Positions 32,173 through 44,000 of a stretch of 64,000 nucleotides of DNA are shown one piece after another (the stretch's first letter is position 1; each line of letters begins with the position of its first letter). The notes beneath the pieces are model-generated. The model was not told where the DNA came from and ran no database searches. It worked only from the letters and a program-made list of their open reading frames with translations. This stretch comes from Fragilaria crotonensis (Eukaryota; Bacillariophyta; Fragilariophyceae; Fragilariales; Fragilariaceae), in the NCBI GenBank assembly GCA_022925895.1, contig JAKSYS010000132.1:1-64000 (forward strand), in the 5' to 3' direction. Made by a program: the position numbers and the translations under genes.

Positions 32173-33947
32173 GCTTTAGCTCTATGACAAAAACAAAAGT
32201 AGTAAAATAAAGGATGGAAAGACTGCACAGATACGTAAGTATGTGAGATATCAGTGATGATTGAATAGCAAGGGGGTGGTTGTCATTTGTGTCGACAAGC
32301 ACAATATGGGGAGATATTGGAGTACATACAGTACAAAAAGCACTCTGACTTAATCAGTCGGGTTCAAAGCGAAACCATGTACTAGCTAGTACTTGTACTA
32401 CGAGTATGTCATACAGTTTTAGTCACTGTACACAACAGTAGACTGTAGATACTAATAATACACAATACACAAACTACATTACCTGGTACAGAGTACCGAG
32501 TACCAAGTACAAGGTACTGGTAGTACCTTACTCAGTGTAGAGGTGTTCCCATCAGCCAGCAAGAAGAATCTAAAGGTGATTGACATGTCCACAATGCTGG
32601 AAGATACATTTTAAGCACCTGCAGCAAGTGCATACTAGGCCAGGCTGGCATGAAGCTGTCACCACCCAACAGGGATGGTGGATCCAATATCAGCTCTGAA
32701 GTTGGGCAGGACAGCTGGGCCACTATCTGGGCAAGGATGGAGCCAGCATAGCCACCACCATGACCACTGGCCCTTGTATCCAATGGTGGTGCGATGAGCA
32801 ATCATGCTGTTGCCATCCAGCAAGGCATTCATAAGCACAAGCTGGTGCCCCATTGAAAAATATCCAAGGAGTGCTCCAGCAGCATTTGGATTGCCAGGCC
32901 ACCAAAGGGTCCTCAATTGTCCATGGTAGGAGTTTGCAGCTAGTATCTCCTACACCAATCCGCTCCAACTACTTTGTCAGAATCGGTATGTATCACAGAA
33001 CCACTTCATTCCATGACCTGGCAGTGGGACCTTAACAATTTTGATTACGAATGTGCTTTAACTGCGCCTCTCTACAGGCAACATCCTTACTCATCGAGAC
33101 CCTGCAACCGGAGATCAATGCTGCACTGATTGGTGCATATACAGGAGCCTCTTTTCTGTAACTCTATGTCCATTGCTGCCATGAGGGCTCTATTGATGCT
33201 GGTCATCAATCTGTCTGGGCTTAGACAGAGGAGTGCACTGTGCGAGTGGTGGGTCCGACGTACTACTTCGGATGGGGGTCATAGACCCTTGCCAAGATTG
33301 GCATGGGAAGCCATCTCAACTTTTGCCTCGCCGCGATGTATTGCGCATGGAAATAAGTGGACAAACCCCCAGTGCAGGTAAAGCTCGTGCTATTAGTGGT
33401 CATTGTATGAGTTTGAACCACATCCCACACAATGGCTGCTGCTGAATGCAACTAGGTAGTAATCTGAAATATATTTCCCCTTATGCACAAGCAAACATTT
33501 AGTCACCACACAGGGCACCGAGCTATTTCGCCTGTGTGTGGATCAGCTGCGTGCCCTCAACACAGTCAGAATGCAGGATGATGACAAACTTTTGTGCCCA
33601 TTTATGTCACCCTTACCTTCAACAAACAATAGAACAGCAACTACAATAAAACAAACCACCATGGGTATTGTGGACACGCCATTTGTGCCCCGTGCATTGT
33701 GCTGCCATACACTAGCAGCCAGGCTCTCGGCATTGGCGCTGCCAGTAACTCCACTCAGTCACTCTCAACAATGCAGTGAGTCACACGGCAACCACACCCT
33801 TTCTCTATAATCGCTACTTCCTTGGAGCTTTGTGGACGCTGCCCCTGCTGAAGCGATTCTATGTGTAACTGCTACTTTGATGGCGGCTATGCCTAGTCTT
33901 GTGACGGACGCAGGGCACCAAGGTTGCTCCAATTTGACGATCCCGTA
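32173..33947. other. Gene-free spacer
   Basis: 1.8 kb. 32320-32530 is dense in GTAC palindromes. 32530-33830 has scattered, mutually shifting open frames on both strands, as expected of a very old mobile-element relic, but no motif I can name. Confidence 0.45.
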
Positions 33948-35358
33948 TTAGCTTCTGTACAAATCCCGACGTTGAAGCGAAATGTGTTCATCTCTCTCTT
34001 CTGCATGAATACTTCGAAGCTCTCCAAAGGTCGACACTAGACCGGAGAGGAGAGGAACGAGTGACAACAATATTAAAGCAGAGACAACCACGGCAGCCGT
34101 TGCATCCGCTTCTTCCGATGTGACGCCATCCGCAACTTCGGCAACTGTTGCCGCTATAATCACTGCCAAGCTACGTAATGTATCGGCAAAGACATGCTGC
34201 GAAGGTTAACGCGTGAGCACATAGAAATTCGATGCAGAAACCTATTCCGTTTCCCCCCGCACTTACGGTGTAGGCCGAACACATGTTGAGGTTGGCTTCC
34301 TCCTGTAACTTTTCTTCTTCGTCGCTTTCGTCCTGCCTTTGACTATTTCGTCCGCCAACGTGCTCGTCGGCATTATTTCCATTGGATGAAGGGACAGTCT
34401 TGTCCGACGACCAATCCTCTGCCGGCTCGTCCTGATATTCTTCCTGCTGCTTTGTTCTGGCAAGTGTCGCTTTGATGGCTTCAAAGCGATCTTCAAAGGT
34501 CATATCCTCAATGTCAGCATGCAATTCCAGCTCATCTTCGTAATCCGCGGAATCACTACGAACGCCAAGTTGGGCATAGTGCTTCGGCGTACGAAACTGC
34601 GGTGACCCTACGCTATTCGGAGTGCTCCCAGGCACCAAATGTTTCGACGTTGTGGCGTATCCGAATAGTCGCTTGGCACGTGCGAAGCAAAACACATTGA
34701 CTAGGTCGAGCAAGAGGTTGAGACATGAGAAGATAAGCATAAGAGACAAGTTTGGATCCCCTTGCTCACTTCGCTCACGATGTGTATCCAGGAGTATCAT
34801 CCGGAGCGAGCTATGCAAGACGAATGCCGTAACACAAAGCAAGGTAGCGACGGATATGACGGGAGGAATTAGTTCCATGCGGAGAATCAACTTTCGTTTT
34901 GAACGTTGCTTCAGCTTGGCTCGTCTTACAGCGTCATCGCCAGCAAGGTGTTGAGGTTCCTGGTAGTATTCTTCGAATCTTGATTTGCGTCGTTCCGCAA
35001 CCAGGTTGAAGAGGTATGTTATCGCATCAACAAACATGGCCCCTGAATCTCCCATCATGGCCTCTGAGCCTGCGATGAATGCAGCTCCTGTTTGAAACAT
35101 TGTGAATGTTGCGAAGGTTACAAATGCTATCAGCAGCAGTCTTTCATTGGAAGGTCTTTCATCTTCAAAGTCTGCATCCTCCAATGCACCAGTTTGACGT
35201 AAAGTTAGTACCACGGGAACCATTTCCAGCCCATCGTCATCATCGAAGGACCCTTGGCTGATTTCCTGCGAGGTGAAAACAGTCTGGTCGGGTATTTCCT
35301 TGGCAGTCTCCGCGTACATTGCGGGATTGTTAGCCTCACGACTTCCGTTGGACACCAT
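33948..35358 (-). CDS. Cation diffusion facilitator (CDF)-like metal transporter, two exons
   Basis: Exon 1 is 35358-34267 (364 codons) and exon 2 is 34196-33948. The intron between has GTAAGT...CGCAG borders in phase 0, giving 446 residues. The start is the first ATG (35358). TM1 is about 72-93. TM2 carries GSEAMMGDSGAMFVDAITY with D104 and D111, the position of the metal-binding residues in CDF proteins. Exon 2 opens exactly at HVFADTLRS (H365, D369), the conserved TM5 metal site HxxxD. An acidic cytosolic loop rich in D/E lies between TM4 and TM5, where many CDFs have a His-rich loop. Expected role: proton-coupled Zn/Mn efflux into organelles or out of the cell. TM2 has no His, so metal choice may be atypical. 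Confidence 0.82.
34197..34266 (-). other. Intron of the CDF gene
   Basis: 70 bases, GTAAGT at the 5' border and CGCAG at the 3' border on the minus strand. Removing it joins NMCSAYT to HVFADTLRS in frame. Confidence 0.88.
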
Positions 35359-35686
35359 GCTATTTTTCGATACGGATGTGATCAAACAAGTTGGACTACT
35401 TTTTGGGAAATCACAACACTACAACGGAGTGGTGTTAAACATATCCGTTGATGTGGATGTGGAAGGTGATGAGTTCTACCAGGGGTACGACAACGAAGAT
35501 GCGATGTTGGACGTGTCATGAGCCGTGAGCCATGAGCCATGAGCCATGCAGCAGTCGTAAGTTTTCATATCCGTGCGTATGGTCTACAAGACTGTGTACT
35601 AAAACGGTTTGAGTAGCGTGCACTACTGATACTTGTACTCCAACCCAGTACGCATACGCCTCAAATACAATGGTATGCATACGTAC
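35359..35686. other. Upstream region of the CDF gene
   Basis: About 330 bases between the CDF start codon and the left end of the DNA transposon. It holds one heptamer array and GTAC-type palindromes near 35630-35686. Confidence 0.5.
35518..35545. repeat. Tandem heptamer ATGAGCC x4
   Basis: Four units, the second being GTGAGCC. It lies about 160 bases upstream of the CDF start codon. Confidence 0.92.
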
Positions 35687-35711
35687 CAGTTAAAAATGGC
35701 TTTGAGTCATT
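35687..35711 (+). repeat. Left terminal inverted repeat
   Basis: 25 bases starting CAGTTAAAAATGGCTTTGAG; exact reverse complement of 39395-39419. Confidence 0.93.
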
Positions 35712-36099
35712 TAAAAAAAAATTGAGCCACAAAATGGTGTAATTTTCACGACGTCTACAAAAAAGGTACTCAATATCATTTTAACTACTTCTTCACATAC
35801 GGCAATGATGTTCCTTGCGATGTGGAGCGACGTTCCTTTGCTGTGCAAAACAGGCATTTTGGAAGCCGGGGTTTCGCTAAACGCACTAGACGATGGCACC
35901 TCCGAGATTTTGCACATCTCAAATTTTCCACCATTGAGCCGGGCCACCAATTTAATGTAGACATACCACGCAGTATTTTTTTTAATGCTTGCGAGAAATA
36001 TAGATAACTGTAGTTTTCGCGCCATAACCATGACAAGATTCGATACAGTATGCAGTATTGCATTGGCATGGTACCTCGTGGTGATCCAATATCCCGATC

Positions 36100-38995
36100 A
36101 TGCCAACCAAGAAAAGGAGCCAACGACCATCAAAGTACAAAGCAAAGCCTCCAAGACATTTGCAAGATGCTTTGAAGCTCAATCTGAATCACATTGTCAG
36201 GGAGCTGGAAGCTGCAAAAGTAAACAATGATGGAAAGATACCGTACGGTGCTATTACTTCCATGGTTCGCAAAATGACACATTTGCTTCCATGGTTGACA
36301 AAGGATATGATCCAACATCAACTAAGAAAACGGAATGGAATGATGAATGATCTAGTAGATGGTGATGATGACTACAATAATGGTGGCAGTGGACAACATG
36401 GCACCAGTTTGCCTGGTTCCAGCATGAGCAATACCGATGGAGGCACACTGTCAACACTGACACATGACACCGCTGCCGACAATACCGAGGACAACATGAC
36501 GGAACCTCCTCAGGCACAAAACTATAAGCCGCTAGATCACCACATCACCACCACGCTACCACTAGGGCTTGTCCACCACCATGCAAGAGACAACGAGGAA
36601 GAAGAAGAAAATAGTGAGTTCATGCTTGTGGAAGGAGAAAAGACGACAGCAGGTGAAAAAAACAGCAATGACGCAGCTTCAACACCCACCTGTAGAGATT
36701 TGGTTGGGAGAGTGATGGTTGTCGAACGTTCCCACACCAATGAAGAGAGTACTAGTAACTCATTTGGACGCCCAAGAGGAACGACCATGATGTACTCGCG
36801 AGACTTGAAAGAGCAGGTGAGACTTGCGACAAAAGAGGCGGCAACGAAGTACAGAGATGTGAGAGAGAAGGCAAAGCTCGCAAACTCAAGAGCGAAGAGA
36901 GGGAGCCTCGCCGATATTGTTGCCGCTGCAAAGCACAAGTACGGAATCATCGATGCCAACATCTGCATTCATACAGTTCGCACGCGAGCCAGCAGTAAAA
37001 CAAGCTGAACCCTGACGTGTGCCAAGGAACTCCGTCTCCGATGCTCAGCATTGAGCCATATCTTGTCGCCCTCATCACACAACTTTCATGGATGCGTTTG
37101 CCAATAACTGTCGCAGCTGGTCTGCAGCTTGCAAATTCTCTCATTGTTGGGACCATATTCAAATCAAAACTCAGAGCATGGAAAGAGAAACATAATGTCC
37201 ATACTCGCCGCATGTTGAATATCGACAACTGTGCAAGCACCCTTCTTCTCGGATGGGGATACTGGAGAGGGTTCATGAATCGGCATGGTCATCTGATTAA
37301 GAGCAAGAAGGCCGTGAAATTCGAATCGAAACGAGCTGATTGGTGTACGCACCACAACTTCTCAATCATGTACAGAGAAGTTTACGAGGAAATGGTGAAA
37401 GGCGGGATCGCAACAAAGCAAACTGATGAAATCTTTTTGAACCGCGATGGTGAACCAACCAATGAGAACGCTGCCAGTGGTCTTCCAACATCATACATGA
37501 TGCAGCATCCTGATAAGCTAATCTTCGTTGACGAGGTCGGCTCTAACACATCCACCACTAAAGATGGAAACGTGGGGGTTGAGAAATACCTTTGTGAGGC
37601 AGGTGCACGACCACAAGTGAGAGCGGCAACAAGAGACTCATACTTTACCGTGTTGGGGTTCACAGCTGCAACGGGTGTTCCATTAATGTGTGCAATTATA
37701 TTCTCCGCAAAAGAATTGGATGAGAATTGGGTGCTTGGATTCGATGCAAGCGCGCCATGGATTGGAGAAGATACCGACAGGATAGGGAATAGTGGTGGAC
37801 TTGGGAAACCTTTTCCTATGGGACCGGTGTGCAACTCGAATGGCATCGAAGTTCCAACATTCTGCTGTGCCTCTGAGAGCGGAAGCATCACGGGCGACTT
37901 ACTTGTTAAGATGCTCGCGGCAATTGACAAGCTCGGTGTTTTTAATCGTTCTGATGGTGTACCTCCATTTCTTCTGCTCAATGGCCATGGAAGTCGATTC
38001 GATCTGACGTTCTTACAATACATAAACAGGGACAAGACAAAATGGAATGTGTGCATTGGAGTACCTTACGGTACCAGTTACTGGCAGGTTGGGGATTCCA
38101 CCGAACAGAATGGCTGTTTCAAGATGGTACTTACCAAGCACAAAAGGAATCTCTTGACACGGTAGGAACAATGTCGGTTAGAATTTGCGATCGAAAAGCG
38201 CGATGTGGTTTACCTTGTGCATCAAGCTTGGCTTGATTCCTTCGCTCGTGTTCAACCGAATAAAAAGGCAATTGCTGAAAGAGGCTGGAATCCGCTGACA
38301 TACAATTGTCTGCTGCATCCAGAAATACTTGCAGCAAAGTACAACGGTGTTGCATCAAACACCAGAACAAGTGAGCAACAATCACAAGAAAGTTCACAAG
38401 AGTCCCCGATTTCTGCAGATATCATTCTTCCGAACTCAACAAGCATCGCCAGCGAATTGAACTTGTCACAAGGCATGGCAGGTATGTTGATCGATGAAAT
38501 TGTGGAGATGAGGATGAGAGATGATGCTCGCAACGGTGTGAACCTTGAAGATACTCGTCGCAAGCAAATTCAGACGGCACTTGATGCCATTCAGAAGGGT
38601 AAGCGAATAACAGCCGGTAATCTTGTGGCCTCTGGATCGCACGCGTGAGTGGCCCTGATGTGCTGAAGAATATGACTGAAAGAGAAATGAGAAAAGAAGA
38701 AAAGGAGTGTGAGAAAGTGCATAAGAAGATCCGAGAGTTCAAGGCTTTGCAAAGGAAGGTTCTGGATATCCGAGCACTCAACAAAACACATGATCAAATG
38801 ACTGTCTCAGAGTTGCGAACCATGATTTCATGGTACAAGCGTCTCACTGATGCGTCCGCACCAACGACACGCCAAGCTTTACTTACCAGATTGCCAGAGA
38901 TATGTGATCGTGATGAGCCGAAAGAGCCCATCCCTTGCTTTGCTCGACCAGAAAGGCAAGAAGCGAGAGCAATGGAGATGTCAGAGTTGCTGTGA
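36100..38995 (+). pseudogene. Transposase of the TIR element (DDE-type), three breaks
   Basis: Starts MPTKKRSQRPSKYK at ATG 36100. Frame 1 runs to 37008; the coding sequence moves to another frame at about 37003 (LNPDVCQGTPSPM). An in-frame TAG interrupts at 38163-38165. The same frame resumes (EFAIEKRDVVYLVHQAW) to 38648, and a second shift at about 38643 leads to SGPDVLKNMTERE and the final stop at 38995. Motifs: GYWRGFMNRHGH (DNA-binding-side block), FVDEVGSNTS, LLLNGHGSRFDLTFLQYIN, VCIGVPYGTSYWQVGDS. The GHGSR block is the DDE second site; I expect Asp before GHG in this family, whereas this copy has Asn. With three breaks and this change, the encoded enzyme is very probably inactive. Confidence 0.82.
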
Positions 38996-39394
38996 AAGCA
39001 CAAAATAGTATTACATACATGCACGCTGCGTAACGAATCTTAGTCAAATCTTGGAATATAACATACTACGAATGTGCGGCGTACAAATCAGCGTAGCAGT
39101 ACAAGGAAATTGGGTGAAGATGATGATGAAATTTTTGTTGAATGGGGTAAAAAAACTCAACGGACCGATATTGAAAAATACTCAGGTATAGATATAAACG
39201 AGTAAATTGCTTAGAGCCATTAAGCCAAGAACGACGCTTGTAAAAGCATCAACATCTTCATGAATTCTTTGTCCAGTATAGAAATGATTCAACCATGCGG
39301 TAGCATAAAGCATGATTGACATGTGTGGCACTTGACGTTAATTGCATTGCATCAGATTGTCAATGAGAACTTTTTAGTCCAACATGGTGTTTTT

Positions 39395-39419
39395 AATGAC
39401 TCAAAGCCATTTTTAACTG
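39395..39419 (-). repeat. Right terminal inverted repeat
   Basis: Exact reverse complement of the left repeat, ending AACTG, followed by TAC. Confidence 0.93.
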
Positions 39420-39751
39420 TACTGTCCTCTCCTACTCTATGCAGAATCAGTTTTCGAAAATGTTACTGGTACGTGTACCGGCGCCCGGCGCTGCAAACTC
39501 CGAGGATGAGTTCACCGTAAAAATCGCAGTTCACGGGGGTACGACCGGTGGTACACTGTACACTGCAACACTGCTTCAAGTATTCCAGAATACTACAAGG
39601 TCTGAGGGATACAGAACCTCCAGTCGCAGTATTTCAAAATACGGCACAACTCTTGGTGTTTTCAGCATGTCGATATGATTGTTAAAATCTCCCACCACCT
39701 TGTCATTGAAACCATCAGGCATGCCCGCATGATCCTATAAAGTAATACTTG
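39420..39751. other. Spacer between two mobile elements
   Basis: About 330 bases with no gene. It contains a GC-rich patch (39476-39500) and GTAC-type sequence. Confidence 0.4.
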
Positions 39752-39756
39752 GAGTA
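39752..39756. repeat. Target-site duplication GAGTA (left)
   Basis: GAGTA directly precedes the 5' LTR. The same five bases directly follow the 3' LTR at 46862-46866. Confidence 0.9.
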
Positions 39757-40045
39757 TGACAAAACCCTACTTGACTACTGGTATGGTTGAGCTGGTATCG
39801 CGTACTGTATGCTTGAATACTGTACTACTGTCTGTTTCCTGACACGATACTACATTCTACACACATGGTATGTTTTCTACACAGTTTCTACATGCTTCGA
39901 ATTATGGAAATCCTACGATTAAATTATAATTATTGTTGTTGAAAAATTGATAAGTACCATCGGTAGATTGTTCGGATTGATCACCCGTTTCAATCTATCA
40001 TACCACTGTTTGCCCCTGTTTTGCCCTTTCGTTTGCTCGCTGTTA
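39757..40045 (+). repeat. 5' LTR
   Basis: 289 bases, TGACAAAACC...CTCGCTGTTA. It ends TG...TA, not the usual TG...CA; the boundary is fixed by comparison with the 3' LTR and the target duplication. Confidence 0.95.
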
Positions 40046-41056
40046 GATTAACAGTCCCGCATTGCTTGTCTTTAACCCGAGAAAGCAAGCGATTTGGTCC
40101 ATTTGAAGGCCTCAAGTGGATTTGTTGAGTTGTGAAAATCGTCGTTTGTCGAATCGACGTTTAGAAGTGCTAAGTAGCACCTGCCGTCCCTGTCGTTTTG
40201 CGAAGGTTCGAGGCATTCGTGTGATCTGCATTGAAGCAGATCAGTGTGACCGTCATTGAGACGAATATCGACGCTTTGTTTAGCGGAAAAAGGACCATTG
40301 TCGCTGGCCCTTCATCGAACGAGTTCGGAAAGCCAGTTGAAACGGGGTTGTTCTGATTCCAACTGGTACTGACGTTCCTGTGTTCTGACGTACGAGTCGT
40401 ATACTTCCTAAGTAACGAGGAAGATTTGGTCCGAAGTTCCGAAGATTCGGGAAGAAGATTCTTCGGAGATTCGCAATTTGTCACGATTCCCTAAGTAATT
40501 TGGAAGATTCGAGATTCAGATTCGTTGAAGATTCTGAGAGTCACCGAGATCCGGAGAGAGAACAAGAATCTTCTGCAACTTCAAGGTCTGTCGGTCAGCC
40601 GGTTTTCCAGATCGAATCTAAGGTCTGTCCTGTGTCCAAAGTTTTCGACGTCTGTCTGTCCAACGTCATTTGAGTCGAGTCGGATCGGAAGTCAACGTCC
40701 GTCCGTCATCCCATTTTGAGTCGAGTCGGATCGGAAGTCAACGTCCGTCCGTCATCCCATTTTGAGTCGAGTCGGATCAGAACACTAACCGTCCGTCTGT
40801 CATCCGATTTTTTGGTTACTGAACTTGTTAGTTTTGTGAGTTCGCAATCCGGTGTATTCCGTGGCATTGAGACGCCAAGCTCCTTTCCTTCAGAAACTTA
40901 TCACAGTCACCTGCGAGAGGTTCTCAACACAGTTGAGTGAATCGAACCACGTGTCTAACTGTGTAGGTCCTGCTTGATTGGTGGTTGGTGGTTTGTCCGT
41001 CTGTCATCCGTTTTTTGCGAGCTGCATCCCTGACCGGTCTAGCTACCCTTGTTAAG
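40046..41056 (+). other. Retrotransposon leader (5' untranslated region)
   Basis: About 1 kb between the 5' LTR and the polyprotein ATG, with tandem 46-bp repeats near its 3' half. No primer-binding site complementary to initiator tRNA-Met (TGGTATCAGAGC-like) follows the LTR. The sequence there is GATTAACAGTCCCGC, so another tRNA or an internal tRNA fragment may prime. Confidence 0.75.
40672..40810 (+). repeat. 46-bp tandem repeat in the leader
   Basis: Two exact 46-bp units (40672-40717, 40718-40763), each starting GAGTCGAGTCGGATCGGAAG, plus a diverged third unit. Shorter echoes of GTCCGTC(C/T)GTCATCC recur at about 40792 and 40997, up to the edge of the coding region. Confidence 0.93.
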
Positions 41057-44000
41057 ATGGTTTCAACCAGACAAACTGTTGAACCAACTCCCTTTGTTCA
41101 TTTGATGAACAATGTGTTGACCTCTGCCATGTATGCAACTGCATTTGAGGCATGGGGTGTGACTTCGGTCACTGATATCCTGTCCCTGACCAAGGAAGAT
41201 ATTGAGTCTGAGTTCCCTGGTGCTGATGGAGCAACAACCAGGCTCCGTTTGATGGATCGTAAGAAGGTCCTTGAAGTCCAAGATTGGTTCCATGAGGAGT
41301 GTGAAGATCCTTCTGCAGATGTGTGGTTTGGTTTGACTGCGGAGGTCCTTGAGGAATTCCGTGCTGCTCGTACCGCGATGACGACTTCAAAGAGCATTCC
41401 AAATTTGACTTCAGGCAATGTTGCACCTGACCCTGCACCACCAGCTGCCTCTGTTGACCGTGCTGCACCTGATTTGGCTTATGAGTTTGCCAAGGCTACG
41501 AAGAGGAGCTTCTCTGATCTGAAGCAGTTCAAAGATGCGCATCAGTGGACTTGGTGGCATCGCCATTTGATTTCAACGTCGCGTGCCCAAGGAATTGGGA
41601 ATGTCTATGATGTCAACTTTGAGCCAACAACTGATGCTGAGAAGAAATTGTTCAAGCTCCAGAATGAGTTTGCCTTCAGTTGCTTGGAGCAGGCCCTCCA
41701 TACTGCTGATGGGAAGTTGTTTATCCGTGAGTTTCAAGAGTCTGGAAATGCTCGCGGTGTGTATCAGCGTTTGGTTGCAACCTACAACACTGGTGAAGCT
41801 GGTCGTTTGAAGGCTGAGAAGATTGAGACTGAGTTGCAAGATATGAGACTTGATGTGAGGCAGTGGAAGAAAGGCTGCCAAGCTTTCTTGACGGCATGGG
41901 AGCACAAGATTCGCGACCTTGCTGAGTTGGATCCTGAGGCTGTGACCGAGTCCAAGAAGTGGCGTTGGCTCCGTCAAGCCGTGTTGCCTCACAAGACCAT
42001 GGAGGCTGCAATCACCAACTTTGATTCCTTGGATAAGTTTGCCCGCAAGATGACTCCTGATGGTGATGGATTGGGTTTTCAGGAGATGTTCAATCAGTTG
42101 ATGGATGCTGCAACTCGACATGACAAGATTACGAAGGATAATGTTGCCAACCAACAACGTCGTGTCCAGGAAGGCAAGTTCCAAACTGTCACCAACAAGA
42201 AAGGCATTAAGGGTTCCAGTGATGGGAAGAAGGCCGATCCTGCTGTTGTTTGGAAGTATTATTCGCCTCAAGATTGGGAGAAGTTGTCTGTTGAGAAGAG
42301 GAAGCAGATTCTTGAGCAGCGCAAGGTTACTCCGCGACCACCACGTTCCCAACGTGCTAATTCTGCTTCAACCACCACCACGCAATCCTCGTCAATGGAG
42401 GCTCCAGCAAGTGCTGCTCCGATTCCTGCCACTGTGATTGCCAACCAAGCCCAAGTTGATGCTCAGTCAGTTGTGTCCTCCAGTTCTGCGCCATCTGTTT
42501 CTGGATCTGCTGTCCCTGGATCTACTATCCGTTCCATGCTTTCCAATGCTGCACACTCGCGCCGTGACGATGACAGTGTCATGGTTCAGGAAGGGAAGGT
42601 TTACCTCCGCGTCAAGATGGCAAATGTTAAGTATCGTTTCCGTGCCCACTCTGCTGCTCGAACTGCTTGTACTGGTTCTCTCATTGATGGGGGAGCCAAT
42701 GGTGGTTTGTGTGGATCTGATGTTTTGATTCTGTCGGAAACTGGCCAACGCTGCGATGTCACCGGTATCACCAACAATGCTGTGACCGATTTGCCGATTG
42801 TCCAAGCTGCTGGTCTGATTCAAAGCTCCATTGGTCCGATTATTGGTATCTTCAACCAATATGCATCCATTGGTGATGGAAAGTCTGTGCATTCCTGTGC
42901 GCAACTTCGAAGTTTTGGCACTTTGATTGATGATGTCCCTATTGCTTGTGGTGGAACTCAGCAACTTGTGACCCCTGAAGGTTACATTGTTCCCTTGTCC
43001 ATTCGTGATGGATTGGCTTACATGGATATGAGTTCCCCTTCTGCTGATGATCTTGACCGCTACCCTCATGTGATTTTCACCTCGGACGCTGCTTGGGATC
43101 CTTCGCTCCTTGACCATGAACACGCTTTGGTTCCGGATGTCTATCATGTTGACTACACCCATGGTTTTCAGGATCACCGAGTCAATGATTTTGGGGAGGT
43201 TATCTTTGATCATCAAGCCCGTGTTGAGTATTGTTCTGTGCATGCCCATGAAGCTTCTGTGCATCGCCATGACCCTCACTATGAAGCCATGAGACCCTAT
43301 CTTGGATGGGTCAACCTTGAGCGTGTGAAGAAGACTTTTGAGAATACGACGCAATGGTTTCGTGCTTCTGTTCGCTTGCCGTTTCGCCATCACTTCAAGA
43401 GTCGTTTTCCTGCTGCAAATGTTCCTCGCCTGCATGAAACTGTTGCAACAGATACTTTCTTCTCGGATGTTCCCGCTCATGATGACGGCGTTCTCGGTCA
43501 TGGAGGCGCTACGATGGTCCAAGTCTACTGCGGCAAGGACAGCCAGCTTACTCGTGGCTATCCGATGACTTCAGAACATGACATGTACCATACCCTTGAA
43601 GATTTCATTCGCCAAGAAGGTGCCCCTGATGCTCTGCTCAGTGACAATGCCAAGGCTCAGATTGGGAAGAATGTCCAACAGATTTTGCGGATGTACCGCA
43701 TTGCTGACTTCCAGTGTGAGCCTCACTACCAACATCAGAACTATGCTGAGCGCCGGATTCAAGAGATCAAGAAGACTGTCAATGCTTTGTTGGATCGCAC
43801 CGGTACTCCTGCTGCTTACTGGCTTCTTGCCATGCTCTATGTGATCAATTTGATGAATCATCTTGCTGTTGCTTCCTTGGATTGGAAAACTCCCTTGGAA
43901 GTTGCTCATGGACAGAAGCCTGATATCTCACCATTCTTGCAATTTCGTTGGTGGGAACCTGTGTATTATGAGGCTCCGGCGACGAGTGGTTTTCCGTCTG

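Larger units (their letters stand above)
35687..39419 (+). mobile_element. DNA transposon with 25-bp terminal inverted repeats and broken transposase
   Basis: Perfect 25-bp inverted repeats begin CAGTTAAAAATGGC at 35687 and end in its complement at 39419. Both ends abut TAC (35684-35686 and 39420-39422), a candidate 3-bp target duplication. Inside is one plus-strand transposase gene with three coding breaks. The total length is 3733 bases. The perfect repeats imply either fairly recent insertion or mobilisation in trans. Confidence 0.88.

Noticed and set aside
40046-40070. Primer-binding site for initiator tRNA-Met
   Set aside because: The sequence after the 5' LTR does not match the expected TGGTATCAGAGC pattern.
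40985-41056. Upstream extension of the Copia polyprotein by 24 codons
   Set aside because: No ATG in that stretch, and it consists of leader-repeat sequence; ATG 41057 is the better start.
42467-43522. Long antisense open frames inside the Copia gene (351, 289 and 259 codons)
   Set aside because: They mirror codon bias of the polyprotein, carry no motif and span its essential domains; shadows of the real gene.
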